Shown here piece after piece: positions 44,238-54,299 of a stretch of 64,000 nt of DNA. The stretch's first letter is position 1; every line of letters starts with the position of its first letter. The stretch lies in assembly GCA_026075535.2 (NCBI GenBank), contig AP026539.1:3968001-4032000 (forward strand), read 5' to 3'. Under the pieces are notes generated by a model. The model saw only the letters and a program-made list of their open reading frames with translations, did no database searches and was not told where the DNA came from. A program made the position numbers and the translations under genes. Origin of the DNA: Tricholoma matsutake (Eukaryota; Basidiomycota; Agaricomycetes; Agaricales; Tricholomataceae).

Positions 44238-44932
44238 TGTCAAGAACTGTTCCTCGCCCAATCAGAACCCGCATTCCGTCCGACTCTTTCCCACACATCT
44301 AACCTGACATTTGTCTACTCCTTCCGATTTTGTTCCCAGCCACCTTGCACTGCCCACACTGCTGTGCACCAGGCCGCCTTGTACAGGCCTTCCCAAGGCT
44401 GCCATCTCTATTGCAAATTTGACTATGGATTCCTGTGCAGCTCCTGCTAGATAATTTATCTATGCAGTCGAGACACTGCTGCAATCTTCGTTCCTGTTCT
44501 GCATTATTCTGGACTACAGTATTTAAGCTTAGTTAGTTTTGCCTTGTATTCCTCAGTTCGTATATTGACATAGACTCGACTTTAACTTGTCAATCTAAAT
44601 CTCATTCTACTCCTACCTTTGTCCTCTAAGAGTCTGAACTCCATTCAACTCAACCTCTAGTCTCCCTCTGAAGTTCTAGTCTCATCTGAACTTAACCTAA
44701 GCCCCTCTGTACTCCTCCCCGCATTTACCTGCACTTTCCCACTCCTACCCCTAAACTTTCAACTTGAAATTAGGACACCAGACGAGGTGAAGGGCACAGC
44801 TTCTTACAAGCTGAAGCCAAGTCCTTTCTGTTTCCCCTCCCACAGAATCTGCATTGACCCAACAACTCCCGCTATTATCACCCGCAGTGTCTGATCAGAT
44901 TCCAACGAGCCCTCTCAGATCAGTTCTTAACA
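44238..44932 (+). repeat. gypsy-2 3' LTR
   Basis: A 695-bp LTR, paired with 36636-37320. Both end CAGTTCTTAACA. Confidence 0.9.
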
Positions 44933-45962
44933 AACACGATTTGAGCTCGCTAGAGCTGTTGTCAGTTCTTGTACTAAAGTACCACAAATAGCTGTAAGTG
45001 AGATGTTAAACAATGTTTCTAAACTGAATCATTAGATCAGGTTGCAAGGTCTCTTGAAGTCAAATTCACCAATAGGCTGCAAATGGTGTAGTGTAGTGAA
45101 TATCAGAAGTTAGTATCTGATAGCACTGAGCAGTCTTCTGCCCAGCTCCTCATGTAGTCCTTCTGGATTTGTCAATATATACTATCCCTGGTGCTGGGTT
45201 TGAACATGGGTAGGTGTTTGAACAGTTAATATTTCTACCACACAGTTAATATATCTACCACACAGTTAATATTTCTACCACTTCCCATCCACTTCAGCAC
45301 TCAGTATTCTTGGGATAAGTAGTTACTGTAACTATCAAACAATGTATAAATTTTATTTTGCAGAAGAGAGCCACATTGTTGAGGAATTTTAGTTTTGAGG
45401 GTCCAGATTTGCATTGAAAAAACAGTGTCTGGATAGTTTTTATGAATTGAAATTTCTAAAAGAAAATTGATGCAATTTAACTATATGAGAAGCCTCCCAG
45501 CAATTTACAGGTACAGACAACTGCTAGCATAGGATACTATGAGCTTTTGCAGTGACCAGGTGTTGAGCGTGACAATCTCTTGAAGTGGAGATTGAAATGC
45601 ATATTTGGGTCTCATTCAGAAAATCTGGGATTCAGAAATTGCCACAAGTGCCACCGCCACTGCCTACGCTGGTTGGCTTACATCATTGTATTTCTTGTCC
45701 AACTCACCCAAGCGACGACTATTTCCCCTCAACTCCCCTTGCATGACCCACCCACACCACAATGCCCCATCTTCAAGTATGTACAACTACACCTACCACT
45801 GTGAGCTCTTGTCTCGCTTGCATCTGTTTGGTTGTTCAACAACATGAACATGTCTTTTTATCCACAGCATGCGATGAACATACTAATTGGTGCATAATCC
45901 CCTCTCTCCATGCTTTGACAATGTCTCAAGAGTAGCTTTAGTTACTTTATAGGACATCTATC
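44933..45962. other. AT-rich intergenic DNA with a short tandem repeat
   Basis: No gene recognised. At about 45226-45285 a 20-bp unit (ACAGTTAATATTTCTACCAC) is repeated three times. Confidence 0.45.
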
Positions 45963-47610
45963 ATGAGCCAGGAATCACAAAGTCCCTTAGCCTGTGGCAC
46001 CTGTCACTGCTTGCTCAAGGTCAGAATCTGCAAAAGCAACAAGAACGGAAATGCAGGCAAGGCCTTCATATCCTGCCACAAAAGACACAACAATGGAACA
46101 TCATGCTCCTACTATCATTGGCTCAATGGAGCCCGGGGCTCCCTCTCACTATCCCTTTCCTCCTCTCCAGCACCATCTTCCCAACAAGCTGTTTCCCCAA
46201 CTTTGCCATCTCCAACCCTTCCAGCTCCCACCTTCTCATTCCTTCACTATAACTCTACCATCTAGAACAGTGGCAAAACCTACACAATGTGTGAAGACAT
46301 CATGTAAATCAACACGACTCCATCCTGATTGTATGCGCCAGATGTGTTGTCGACATTGCATAGAAGCCAGGGTGTGTCAAGCAAAAGGCCATGCTGCCAC
46401 CTCCAGGCCTAGTGTGACATTGGGAGATGGGCACAAAAAGACACCCTCGGCCCTGCCTTATTCACTGACATCACCTTTGCTGCCACCTCCGGAATGCTCA
46501 GCAGCTACTGCATCAGCTGCCACAGACATGTTTGCAGACCCACGCTATGCATCCCAGATGACTGCGGCATTTACAAAGCACTATGTGCTTGAACAAGATC
46601 AGGAGGAGCAACAACGAGTGGCAAATGCAGAGCAGCTTGCGAATATCAATAAAGCAAAGCACCACATAATTATCTATGCCTGGCCTAAGGTGCATCCTCT
46701 CTGCATAGTCTTTTTCCTACTCACTATAATTTGATAGGACAATGCTGAGGCAACCATAATTGAAGTCCAGGGTGGCTTTAAGTGGCCACATTTTGTGCTT
46801 ACCACTGCCATCCTCTCACAAGCAGATCTTTTGGCTCCAGAGGATGTGATTGCCTGCTTCAAACTTTACAATACATCTATATGTATGTGGTCAAAGGTGC
46901 AGGTTGGCCACATCATCACACTCAAAGCTGGTGACCACATCTTTTTGAAAGGCCATGACATTGCTTGTTGCCTGGACTTTGACCACCTCCTGACTATAGG
47001 TCAACATCATGTCCCTCATTTCTCTAACAATCTCCCACATGAATGTGCCCATGTCCAACAGGTATTGAAGGAGAGAAAAACGGGGAAAAAGTCTGACAAT
47101 GATGATGAGGATGATGCCTGCTGTTGCCCCAATTCCACACAAAAGATCAAGTTGGAGCCTGGAGCAACAGACCTTCCTCTGCCTGCCAAAGCAGAGTCCA
47201 TGTTCATCGATCTCACCATCTCTGATTCTGACGAAGATTGCCCACCTATCAGCCTCTCATGTAAACACTGTCGGTCTCTCTGGTCCCCATGTACTGCAAG
47301 TGAGAGCTCTGATGGAAGTGATGTGGAACATACCTGGCCTACTGACTTTTATGTCGTGGACATGGTTCATGGCTTCAGCAAGTGTTTGAAAGCCTCCAGG
47401 AGCCACAAGAGTGTCGAGGAGGCCTTCTTCAAGTGCTTCGGTGTTCCATTCAAGAGCTCAACCTTTTACTGGCACTGTAGAAAGTGGGAGAGGGCTTTGG
47501 AAGCATGTCGAGAGGCAGGGTTAGGTGCTGGCTGTACCTCAGCTGGATTGTGGTCAGCATTCATTGTGCAGAATGAGGCTCATGGCCAGCGCAAGTGGGT
47601 CAAAGCTTGA
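45963..47610 (+). pseudogene. GRF zinc-finger protein with C-terminal WPxDF domain
   Basis: The N-terminus from ATG 45963 is CGTCHCLLKVRICKSN, then GKAFISCHKR and CSYYHWL, the GRF-type zinc finger (CxxC...C...C..Y.WL), which binds nucleic acid. A Pro/Ser linker follows with a one-base frame change near 46230-46270. A second Cys cluster is CVKTSCKSTRLHPDCMRQMC. The 48-bp GT-AG intron 46690-46737 is in phase. The long last exon has an acidic SDSDED stretch and WPTDFYVVDMVHGFSKCLKA with STFYWHCRKW. The domain order matches the gene at 8528. It is convergent with the KDZ gene at 47735. Apart from the frame change it looks intact. Confidence 0.6.
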
Positions 47611-47734
47611 CTAGTGTGACTACTGTCCCTTTTCAAATGAAGTAGATTTGTGATTAGTTGTTCTCGTTCATGTATTGTAATTTCCACTATGAAACAGTTA
47701 CTTTGTCATGAGGATATGGCCAATTACTAGGGGA

Positions 47735-48373
47735 TCAACATTCTTTCAGAAGCTTCTCTCTTGTCATTTGGTTCCTATGTAGAATCATCTCATCCAAGAA
47801 GAAAGCATACTTATCTATAAGCATTTCCCAACAAATTGCATGATACCCCCCAAGCCAAACATTTGTTTGTTCTGCAATCGATGAGCTAAAATACCAGCCC
47901 TGGTTGTCTTCAGAGATGAGCTCAGGGTATGCAGCTGGATTGCAGTGTTCTTTCCAGAAAACATCTGTTTCAGAATGTTTTAACTTGAAATGAAAGACAT
48001 CGACTGTGAGGCTGATATCCTTGAAGAATGGATTGTCCTTGACCATTTTGGCAAGTGTGCAGCTGAGAGTTACTACCAACCTCAAATTCCTCAGTTTCTT
48101 CATCAATGTCTGCAATCTCAGTGAGGTCTGTGTCTTCAGCAACTGCATCATTTGGATGAGCCACTCGTGCACGTTGCAATCATTCCTTAAGCTGGAACCA
48201 TGCCTGGCCACAGTCACAATGGATTTGTTCAACCTTTTGATGGCTTGCATCTGAACATGTGTGACTGTCAGCCGTTATGGGAGAATCACAGCCGTCGATT
48301 GCACAGACCATGTTTTGAGTGATGTGGTCAGGACAGAAGTGATGTCGGTTGTTTTTAAGAGGTACCTTGCAAT
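47735..48373 (-). pseudogene. KDZ transposase, 3' half (CxC6 and core remnants)
   Basis: Reading away from the hAT-C element: VPLKNNRHHFCPDH, CAIDGCDSP, HTCSDASHQ (CxC6-like cluster), FQLKE, then TGA at 48180, LQRARVAHPNDAV and an acidic stretch. The core between this and CTLAKMVKDNPFFKDIS is missing, a further internal deletion. The tail is VDVFHFKLKHSETDVFW, HCNPAAYPEL, SSSIAEQTNVWLGGYHAI and FFLDEMILHRNQMT. These motifs continue exactly from the 5' half at 52236-53404. The deletion takes out part of the catalytic core, so the gene was probably dead before or besides the insertion. Confidence 0.8.
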
Positions 48374-48693
48374 TAGGGCATGGCACGGGTAACCCTCGGG
48401 TATATTCCCTCATACCCTTACCAAGTACATTACACTCCTCCACCTATTCCAGTTGGATTCTGGTCGGAATTTCTGGAATTCCAGGGAATTCCATTTACAT
48501 ATATTTTTCTCACAATTCATAATTCTGATCAGACTGGAGGGTCAATTTTACCTCTGGAATCCCCGCAATCTACCCAGACTCATTTTTACCTGGAACAGTC
48601 GGATCAACTGGATGCACGGCAACTAGCATAACCGGAATAACCAGAATAACTGGACTGCATGTGCTTTCCCAAATAAAATTTCGATGTACAAAA

Positions 48694-48760
48694 AGAATTG
48701 AACACTCAACCTTGGGTCTGCACACATAATAGCACACTTAACCACTGAGCTACCAAGCAA
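48694..48760 (-). other. tRNA-like A/B-box segment
   Basis: On the minus strand TTGGTAGCTCAGTGGTTAAG (A-box-like) and GAGTGTTCAATTC (B-box-like) lie at tRNA spacing. It is homologous to 11344-11412 and better preserved in the A box. No paired acceptor stem, so not called a tRNA. Confidence 0.6.
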
Positions 48761-49066
48761 TTATTCCTCTACATACATTTAATACTTTTATTACCCAACC
48801 AAGGTACATAGTTAATCACAGCCATTAACGGAATAATTAATAAGTATGCATATGCATGACACGTGACACATGACTGTCAGCTCACAACCACCACCACCAC
48901 TGTCGCCAACGCTGCCTCCTCCTCCTCTCCACTCTACCACCACCACTGTGTGCGCACCCACCACCACCATTCCCACGTCCAATGCCACCATCACCACCAC
49001 CTTCAAATGAGCCGACTGGACAGAATGCAGGCCCAAACAATGCAGATCACATCATTTGGGGCCTAA

Positions 49067-49562
49067 GTATGTTTTTTTTTGTTTGCTTCTTGTTTTTTCA
49101 TACTAACTAACTTGTTTCATTTGTTTTATAGGTTCTACTCGACTGCCAGACATAACATGGGCCCAAACGACGTGATTGGACAGAACACAGGCCCTAAGTA
49201 AGGTTTTTCTCGTTTGCTTTTTGTTTTTATAAACTAACTAACCTTTTTTTTAGCTTTCTAGGTTATAATCTACTGGCAACGATGCCACCACTCACAAACA
49301 AGCCAACATGGGCCCAAACAATGCAGATCGCGTTGTTTGGGCCCTACATAAGTTTTTTTTCATTTGGTTTTTGTTTTAATAAACTAACTAACTCATTTTT
49401 TTTAGTTTTCTAGGTTACAATCTACTAGTAACAATGCCACCACCCGCAAACGAGCCAACATGGGCCCAAACAACGCAGATCGCGTCGTTTGGGCCCTATG
49501 TGAGTTTTTTCATTTGCTTTTTGTTTTTATACACTAACTAACTTGTTTTTTTAGTTTTCTAG
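49067..49562 (+). repeat. Tandem array of intron-like modules
   Basis: Four units at a spacing of about 130-152 bp. Each has a 5' splice-like site (GTATGT at 49067, GTAAGG at 49198, ATAAGT at 49348 and GTGAGT at 49500), a branch-like ACTAACTAAC, a T-tract and TTTCTAG or TTATAG. Modules are 63-65 bp where both ends are present (49067-49131, 49198-49261, 49500-49562). Between them lie GGGCCCAAAC palindromes. The third unit has lost the first G of its donor. Confidence 0.8.
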
Positions 49563-50004
49563 GTTATAATCTACTAGTAATGACACCACCACCTGCAAAC
49601 AAGCCAACACACCCACCCCACGCCTGCGAGCCCCTGCTCATAGGGTGGATTGTGAGTATGTGCAGGCAACAACAACAATGATGCCACTGTCTATCAGCCC
49701 CAAAACCCCCCAGAACGCAAAGCATGGCTGCCAATGATAACGGACAATGACGACAGGGCCAACAACACACCACCTGCCTCCAGCCCCATGAGCCACTGCT
49801 CGTGAGGTGGATTGTGGGTGGAATGACACCCAGGCACAGGGACAGGAGACAACAACAACACACCACCCACCCCCAGCCTCATGAGCAACTGCTCATGGGG
49901 TGGATTGCAGGTGGAATGACAACGATGACAAGCCACCCACCCCCAGCCTCACAAGCAACTGCTCGTGGAGTGGATCATGGGTGGAAGGACAGACAACAGC
50001 AGGG

Positions 50005-50290
50005 TCACGTCCCCTCCCCCTCCCCCGCACTTCGTGTGGGGAGGGATTTTTTTTGTACTTTTAATTATTTATTAGTATTGTGCCCCCCCTCCCCCATTTT
50101 GCATGGGGGAGGGATTTTTTTCTTCATGTTTTTACCTCCCCCCTCACATTCAGCGTGAGGGTTTAGCTTTTTATGTATATAAATAAAACTCCCTCTCGCC
50201 TCTTGTGAGAGGGAGGATTTTTTGTTTATGTATGTAATCACAATCATCCCCACTCCCTCGCATTCAATGTGAGGGATGTGATTAATCAAA
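50005..50290. repeat. Block of hairpins followed by T-runs
   Basis: Five stem-loops in a row pair CCCTCCCCC or CCCTCGC arms with GGGGGAGGG or GTGAGGG across short A/T loops. Most are followed by ATTTTTTT. Related units occur at 21548, 23610, 50810 and in the minisatellites. Confidence 0.75.
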
Positions 50291-50360
50291 ATTTTTTGAT
50301 CTTAACTACTTCGAAAAAAATTAGAGTGTCATGAATAAACCTCATATTACTAACTAATAA

Positions 50361-50450
50361 TCTCCTGTGGCTCAACTGGTTAAGCACACATGTTTGGTTT
50401 GTCATGTGATCACTCTAATCAAGATGTCTTGAGTTCAATCCTTACTCTGC
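50361..50450 (+). other. tRNA-like A/B-box segment
   Basis: TGTGGCTCAACTGGTTAAGC fits an A box and TTGAGTTCAATCCTT a B box, about 50 bases apart. It lies near the right end of the nested element, opposite in direction to 48694-48760, so the element carries one such segment near each end. No acceptor stem found. Confidence 0.55.
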
Positions 50451-50789
50451 ACAAATATATTTTGTAGGCACTTTGACAACTTAAGACTTGAAATTTGACT
50501 ATCCATTAGGGTATATACTCTAAGTTGAGCATCTGGAGTAACCAGAATCTGGTCAGACTCACCGGAATCCACTGGAATCCACTGGAATCCAATGGAATCC
50601 GGTGAGTCCAATCAGAATCCAGTGGACTCCGGTGAGTCCAATCAGAATAGGTGGAGGAGTGTAAATTACTGCCCTTACCCATACCCATGAACACCATACC
50701 CACATGGGTATGGGTACGGTGTTACCACAGGTTTCCATGGGTTACCCATGGTTATTTGGGGGTTTCGAGAAGAATACATATTTTAATAG

Positions 50790-51074
50790 TAATTAAGTAA
50801 ATAGAAACTCCCTCACTCACATCTGGAGCAAGGGAGGGGGTGGTGGACCTATTCTAATAAATAAATTACATTAAACTAATATAGAAAACCCCCCCTCTGC
50901 ATTTCAAGTGAGGGAGGGGGTGGTGGTGCCTGTACTCAATGAAAACAAAACAAAAAACCCCCCCTCTCATGTTTGGAGTGAGGGAGGGGGGTGGTGCCTG
51001 TAGTTGCCAAGAACAGAATGAGTAACCCCCCCACTCGCATTTGCAGCAAGAGAGGGGGGGGTGCTGCCTGTAGT
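50790..51074 (+). repeat. Minisatellite of CCCTC/GAGGG hairpin units
   Basis: Units of about 65-70 bp contain AAACCCCCCCTC, TTTGGAGTGAGGGAGGGG and GGTGGTGCCTGTA. It is related to 18890-19215. The gypsy solo LTR sits in its last unit. Confidence 0.75.
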
Positions 51075-51500
51075 TGTAAGGGGACTAGGGGGGTGCCCTG
51101 TGTGTTTTTCCTATTTTTTATGTTTGTCCCATATTTTTCCCCACCTCATTTCCTTCTATTCTTCATTTTCTATGATTTTTCCGGATTTTATTACTAATTT
51201 TCCCTTGCTATCATGTTTGTACATGTTGACACTTTTATATTTAGAGGCAGAATACCCCTTCCGACACATACCCCTTGGTATGATGTCATTCGGTGGCCTT
51301 GATCCACCTATCTCCGCCTTTTTCTATTTTTAGGTTATATTTGATTTTTGTCGTCTTCACATATACTGGGCATCAGCAAGGGGATCCTTAGAGTTTTCTC
51401 TTCGGATTTCCCTTTGCTAGGTGCGCCCCCAATCCCTGTATTATGTAGCATAATTTTAACTTCGGATTTCCCTTTGCTAGAGGCTTAGGTTGCCCTTATA
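51075..51500 (+). repeat. Solo gypsy LTR
   Basis: 426 bp, same family as gypsy-1. The 5-bp duplication GTAGT at 51070-51074 and 51501-51505 is exact, so this was a full insertion later reduced by LTR-LTR recombination. Confidence 0.93.
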
Positions 51501-51714
51501 GTAGTCGTCAATCCCTGATTCCACCCCATGAGCAGTTGCTCATAGCAGCAGTTGGGTCCTTGGGTCCTCCTCCTGGTCATCGTCATCATTCCACCCACTA
51601 TCCACCCCACGAGCAGTTGCTTGTGAGGCTGGGGCAGGTGGTGTGCCATCATGACATGGCAGTGTTGGCGTGGGGTCATTCCATGTGAGCTCCTCATTCT
51701 GAGGGAATTCCAAC

Positions 51715-51955
51715 CTATGAAATGAAAGCAACAAAATAGTTAGTTTACAAAAAAGAAATGAACGAGAAAAAAAAACTTACCATGGGCCCAAATGACACAA
51801 TCACATCGTTTGGGCCCAGGTGATGTGGCACTGTTGGGTGTGTGTCGTTAGCTGTCATCATCCATCATTATCAGTAGTTTAGAACCTGAAAAAGAAGAAA
51901 TATAATCAATTAGTTTACAAAAAACAAGAAATGAAACACAAAAAAACTTACTATA
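51715..51955 (-). repeat. Two intron-like modules in reverse orientation
   Basis: On the minus strand a module of 66 bp (51780 down to 51715) runs from GTAAGTTTTTTTTT through AAACTAACTA to CATAG. A second near 51952-51886 runs from GTAAGTTTTTTTG to TTCAG. Each is preceded by a GGGCCCAAACGA-type palindrome. They match the array at 49067 although they lie in hAT-C proper. Confidence 0.7.
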
Positions 51956-52235
51956 GGCCCAAACGACGATTCACATCGTTTGGGCCATGCTATGGTGGTG
52001 GTTGGATCGTCATATAGTTTAGAAATAGACATGTCATGAGTATTCAACAAGGTCAGATGATTACTCACCTGACCAAAATCTGAGTACCGGCATACCCACA
52101 CATACCTGTAACACCATGGAAAAGGGTATGGTGTTGCCTGGGTATGGCAATCCCATACCTATACCCATACCCATGCATACCTGTGACTGGAAACACACAG
52201 TGTTACCCATACCCATGCTGTGCCCTACTTGCAAT

Positions 52236-53404
52236 TGTGGATTGCGCAGCATGGACATCCCACTGTAACTCCATCAATAATGACAACCCAGACCTTGTTA
52301 CCATCTTCATAGACCCATAGACACTTTTCACAATAGTGGCATAATTCGGGTTGGCCATGGACACAGAAGCAAAGATTCTGAGCATGCAGGGCATTGGTGA
52401 AACAATCCTTTTGTGCTCCAGTATGGGGAACCTCCAGGACCTTCAACCACTGCTGACAATCATCAAGAAGGGCCAATGTGACAAACCCATCCCAAACCTG
52501 CTCAGTAGTGACCATAAAGCCAAATGCCCACCCATCTGGTGAAACAGGGTCAGGGAATGAAAGGTTGTATATGTGTGCACAATTTGTAGCTGATGTCCTG
52601 TACAAGAAAATCGCAAGCCACATTTCAAATAATGCAATATAATGACCTACCATGAAACCAGCATCAAGGTTATCCAAAGCTGAATCAGCCACTTCTCAGC
52701 AAACTGATGTTCACCAATAGGGATGATGTCCAGAATGCTATCATAATACATCTGGATGCCATTCTTGATGTGGAAATTATGGTGGTAATTTGTGTTACAG
52801 GCTTGTAAGAAATCAGTGTCTGTCATACAATCCACTGTACAACCCATACCTGCACAGTATAAATGCACAGAGCAAACAGGGACTGCTCCCTTATCAAGAG
52901 TATGTAAGACCCCTTGGCATTGTTCTTCCTTCTTCAATAACTTTCCAGTTTGGCTGTATGAACAACTTGGGTTGACACATGTTTGCTGAGGAGGATACAA
53001 TGTATGGAAGCTAGGTTGATGGGATGGTGAGCTGACATGAGCCTGATGACTTGGATCTATGATAGCGATGCACAGAGCCCACGAGAATGCCCATGTTTTG
53101 CAAAGTCATCAAGGATGGCATTGTCCTCCTCACTGTTCACATGGAGCCACACTGTCGATTTCAGAACTTCCCAACAGCTATTGATGCAGTCTTCAGAGAT
53201 GCTACATGATGCTTGCAAGAATGCGATGATTGTCGGTGGTAATACATCAGGGTGATCAGATACAACTATGGACAATGGCTGTGCAAGGAGAATGTCATCT
53301 TTCAATCTCGAGGCCAATGAGATGAATTGCTGGATGGTGTTGAATGACAGATTGGGGTACTGCTGGCTCAAGACCATGACATCCTCCAGCTTCAGGGAGG
53401 ACAT
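52236..53404 (-). pseudogene. KDZ transposase, 5' half (CxC5-like)
   Basis: ATG 53404 opens MSSLKLEDVMVLSQQYPNLS, with ASRLKDDILLAQPL and an alpha-rich N-terminal domain. A frame change occurs near 53060-53000, then TCVNPSCSYSQTGKLLKKEE, CAGMGCTVDC, NYHHNFHIKNGIQMYYDSIL, GEHQFAEKWLIQLWI, an intron near 52650-52600, SATNCAHIYNLSF, WAFGFMVTTEQVWDGF, VPHTGAQKDCFTNALHAQNL and GVTVGCPCCAIHNCK. It is cut at 52235 by hAT-C and continues at 48373. The Cys clusters and order identify the CxC5/CxC6 KDZ class. TGA stop-like breaks and the frame change suggest decay. Confidence 0.8.
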
Positions 53405-53758
53405 TGGTGATAATTTACAGGTCTCGACGCATCAGCACTGTCTGTTGGGGGTTATTTGGCAGGTGGCGGGCAATTTCTAATACCCAGACGTCCTCGTCTC
53501 ATTGAACTGCAGAGCTGAGATTGAATTCGGAGGAACCGTGACTGATGTGACTGAAACTGTTCAAAAGCCTACTTTTTGGTATACCCTCAAACTGGCATCG
53601 CATTGCCAATTGCACAGTTGGCTATACTCGTGTTTTTACTACATGGAAGTCTAGATAAGAAGCATATATATACCCTCAAGAAAGCCGAAGACCAGTAGTC
53701 GTCAGGAACCACAATTCCGAGCGAATATTGTGATTACATAATCTCTCGTTCTTTTTCC
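53405..53758. other. Intergenic DNA, likely promoter of the next gene
   Basis: No coding content recognised. A TATATATA word lies near 53666, about 90 bp before the next ATG. Confidence 0.4.
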
Positions 53759-54298
53759 ATGGCGGACACCACCTCACAGGATGAAAAGGAGCCTCCTTCG
53801 GAAAGCGATCTAGAATCAGAAAGCGACTTGGAAGATATGGGTTTTGAAGCGGAGAAAAATGCCACAGAACACAAATTTTCGGATGCTGAAAGACCAGTCT
53901 TAGATCCTCGCTTCGACCAGCCAACACCGTCGCCCTATAAGCGTGCAGCCCTGGTCATCTTCACCATCCTTTTGTTCTGGATAGCTTTATCTCTAAGAGC
54001 GTCCTTGTTGGCACACAAAAGGTCTTCGAAAGTGATCTATGCGTCCAGGTTCGTCTCCAGCTTGTGAGTTGGGTAGGGACGGACGTTGACATCCTGCGGC
54101 AGGTACTCGAAAGAGCATAAATTTAGACCGGCTGCGAGTCCCATTATCACGCACACGCTGAAGGATGGCAGACTCAGGATACATGGTGCTGGTCCTGCGG
54201 CGACTGCGGCGGCTACTCCGATAGCGAAAAAGACGAAAGAGAAGCGCAGGTCCAAGAGGGGTGCTAAAAGAACCAAATCGGCATCGAAGAAAAAGTGA
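53759..54298 (+). CDS. Small single-pass membrane protein, unnamed
   Basis: ATG 53759 opens an acidic Ser/Glu-rich cytosolic-looking segment, then DPRFDQPTPSPYKRAAL and one hydrophobic helix (VIFTILLFWIALSLRASLL, about residues 62-82). A GT-AG intron of 54 bp (54049-54102) joins in frame to YSKEHKFRPAASPIITHT and a Lys/Arg-rich tail ending at 54298. A GTGAGT at 54064 is an alternative donor. The protein would be about 160 residues. Function unknown. The same DPRF-x2-PTPSPY-x-RAAL-x-IF helix block occurs on the opposite strand at 55015-55236, so the two are paralogues arranged tail to tail. No nonsense change is seen, so this is probably a living host gene. Confidence 0.65.
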
Positions 54299-54299
54299 A

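Larger units (their letters stand above)
36636..44932 (+). mobile_element. Ty3/gypsy chromovirus with antisense ORF (gypsy-2)
   Basis: An 8.3-kb element with LTRs at 36636-37320 and 44238-44932 (TGTCAAGAAC...TTCTTAACA). Flanks are GACAC left and AACAC right, a 5-bp duplication with one change. Order: gag, protease, RT-RNase H, integrase, chromodomain, then about 1.1 kb holding an antisense coding region, then a purine-rich AAGGGGGAAATAC before the 3' LTR. It is broken by at least five TGA codons, a frameshift before integrase and an insertion in gag. LTRs differ in length by 10 bp, so it is older than copia-1. Confidence 0.92.
48423..50671. mobile_element. Nested inverted-repeat element with 8-bp duplication
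   Basis: A 2,249-bp element has left end AAGTACATTACACTCCTCCA and right end, in reverse complement, CAGTAATTTACACTCCTCCA. The duplication CCCTTACC lies at 48415-48422 and 50672-50679. Its left 400 bp matches 11066-11470, so both belong to one family and this is a non-coding derivative. The interior holds two tRNA-like segments, the intron-like array and the hairpin block. Confidence 0.8.
48374..52227. mobile_element. hAT-like element splitting the KDZ gene (hAT-C)
   Basis: A 3,854-bp element starts TAGGGCATGGCACGGGTA and ends TACCCATGCTGTGCCCTA. The 8-bp duplication CTTGCAAT (48366-48373 and 52228-52235) is exact and falls in the KDZ codons for His-Asn-Cys-Lys. It carries a nested inverted-repeat element (48423-50671) and a solo gypsy LTR (51075-51500), so its own sequence is only about 1.2 kb. 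No transposase is encoded. Confidence 0.88.

Noticed and set aside
50361..50450. A functional tRNA gene
   Set aside because: A and B boxes are present but no acceptor stem, the spacing is slightly long and the segment lies in a transposon end.
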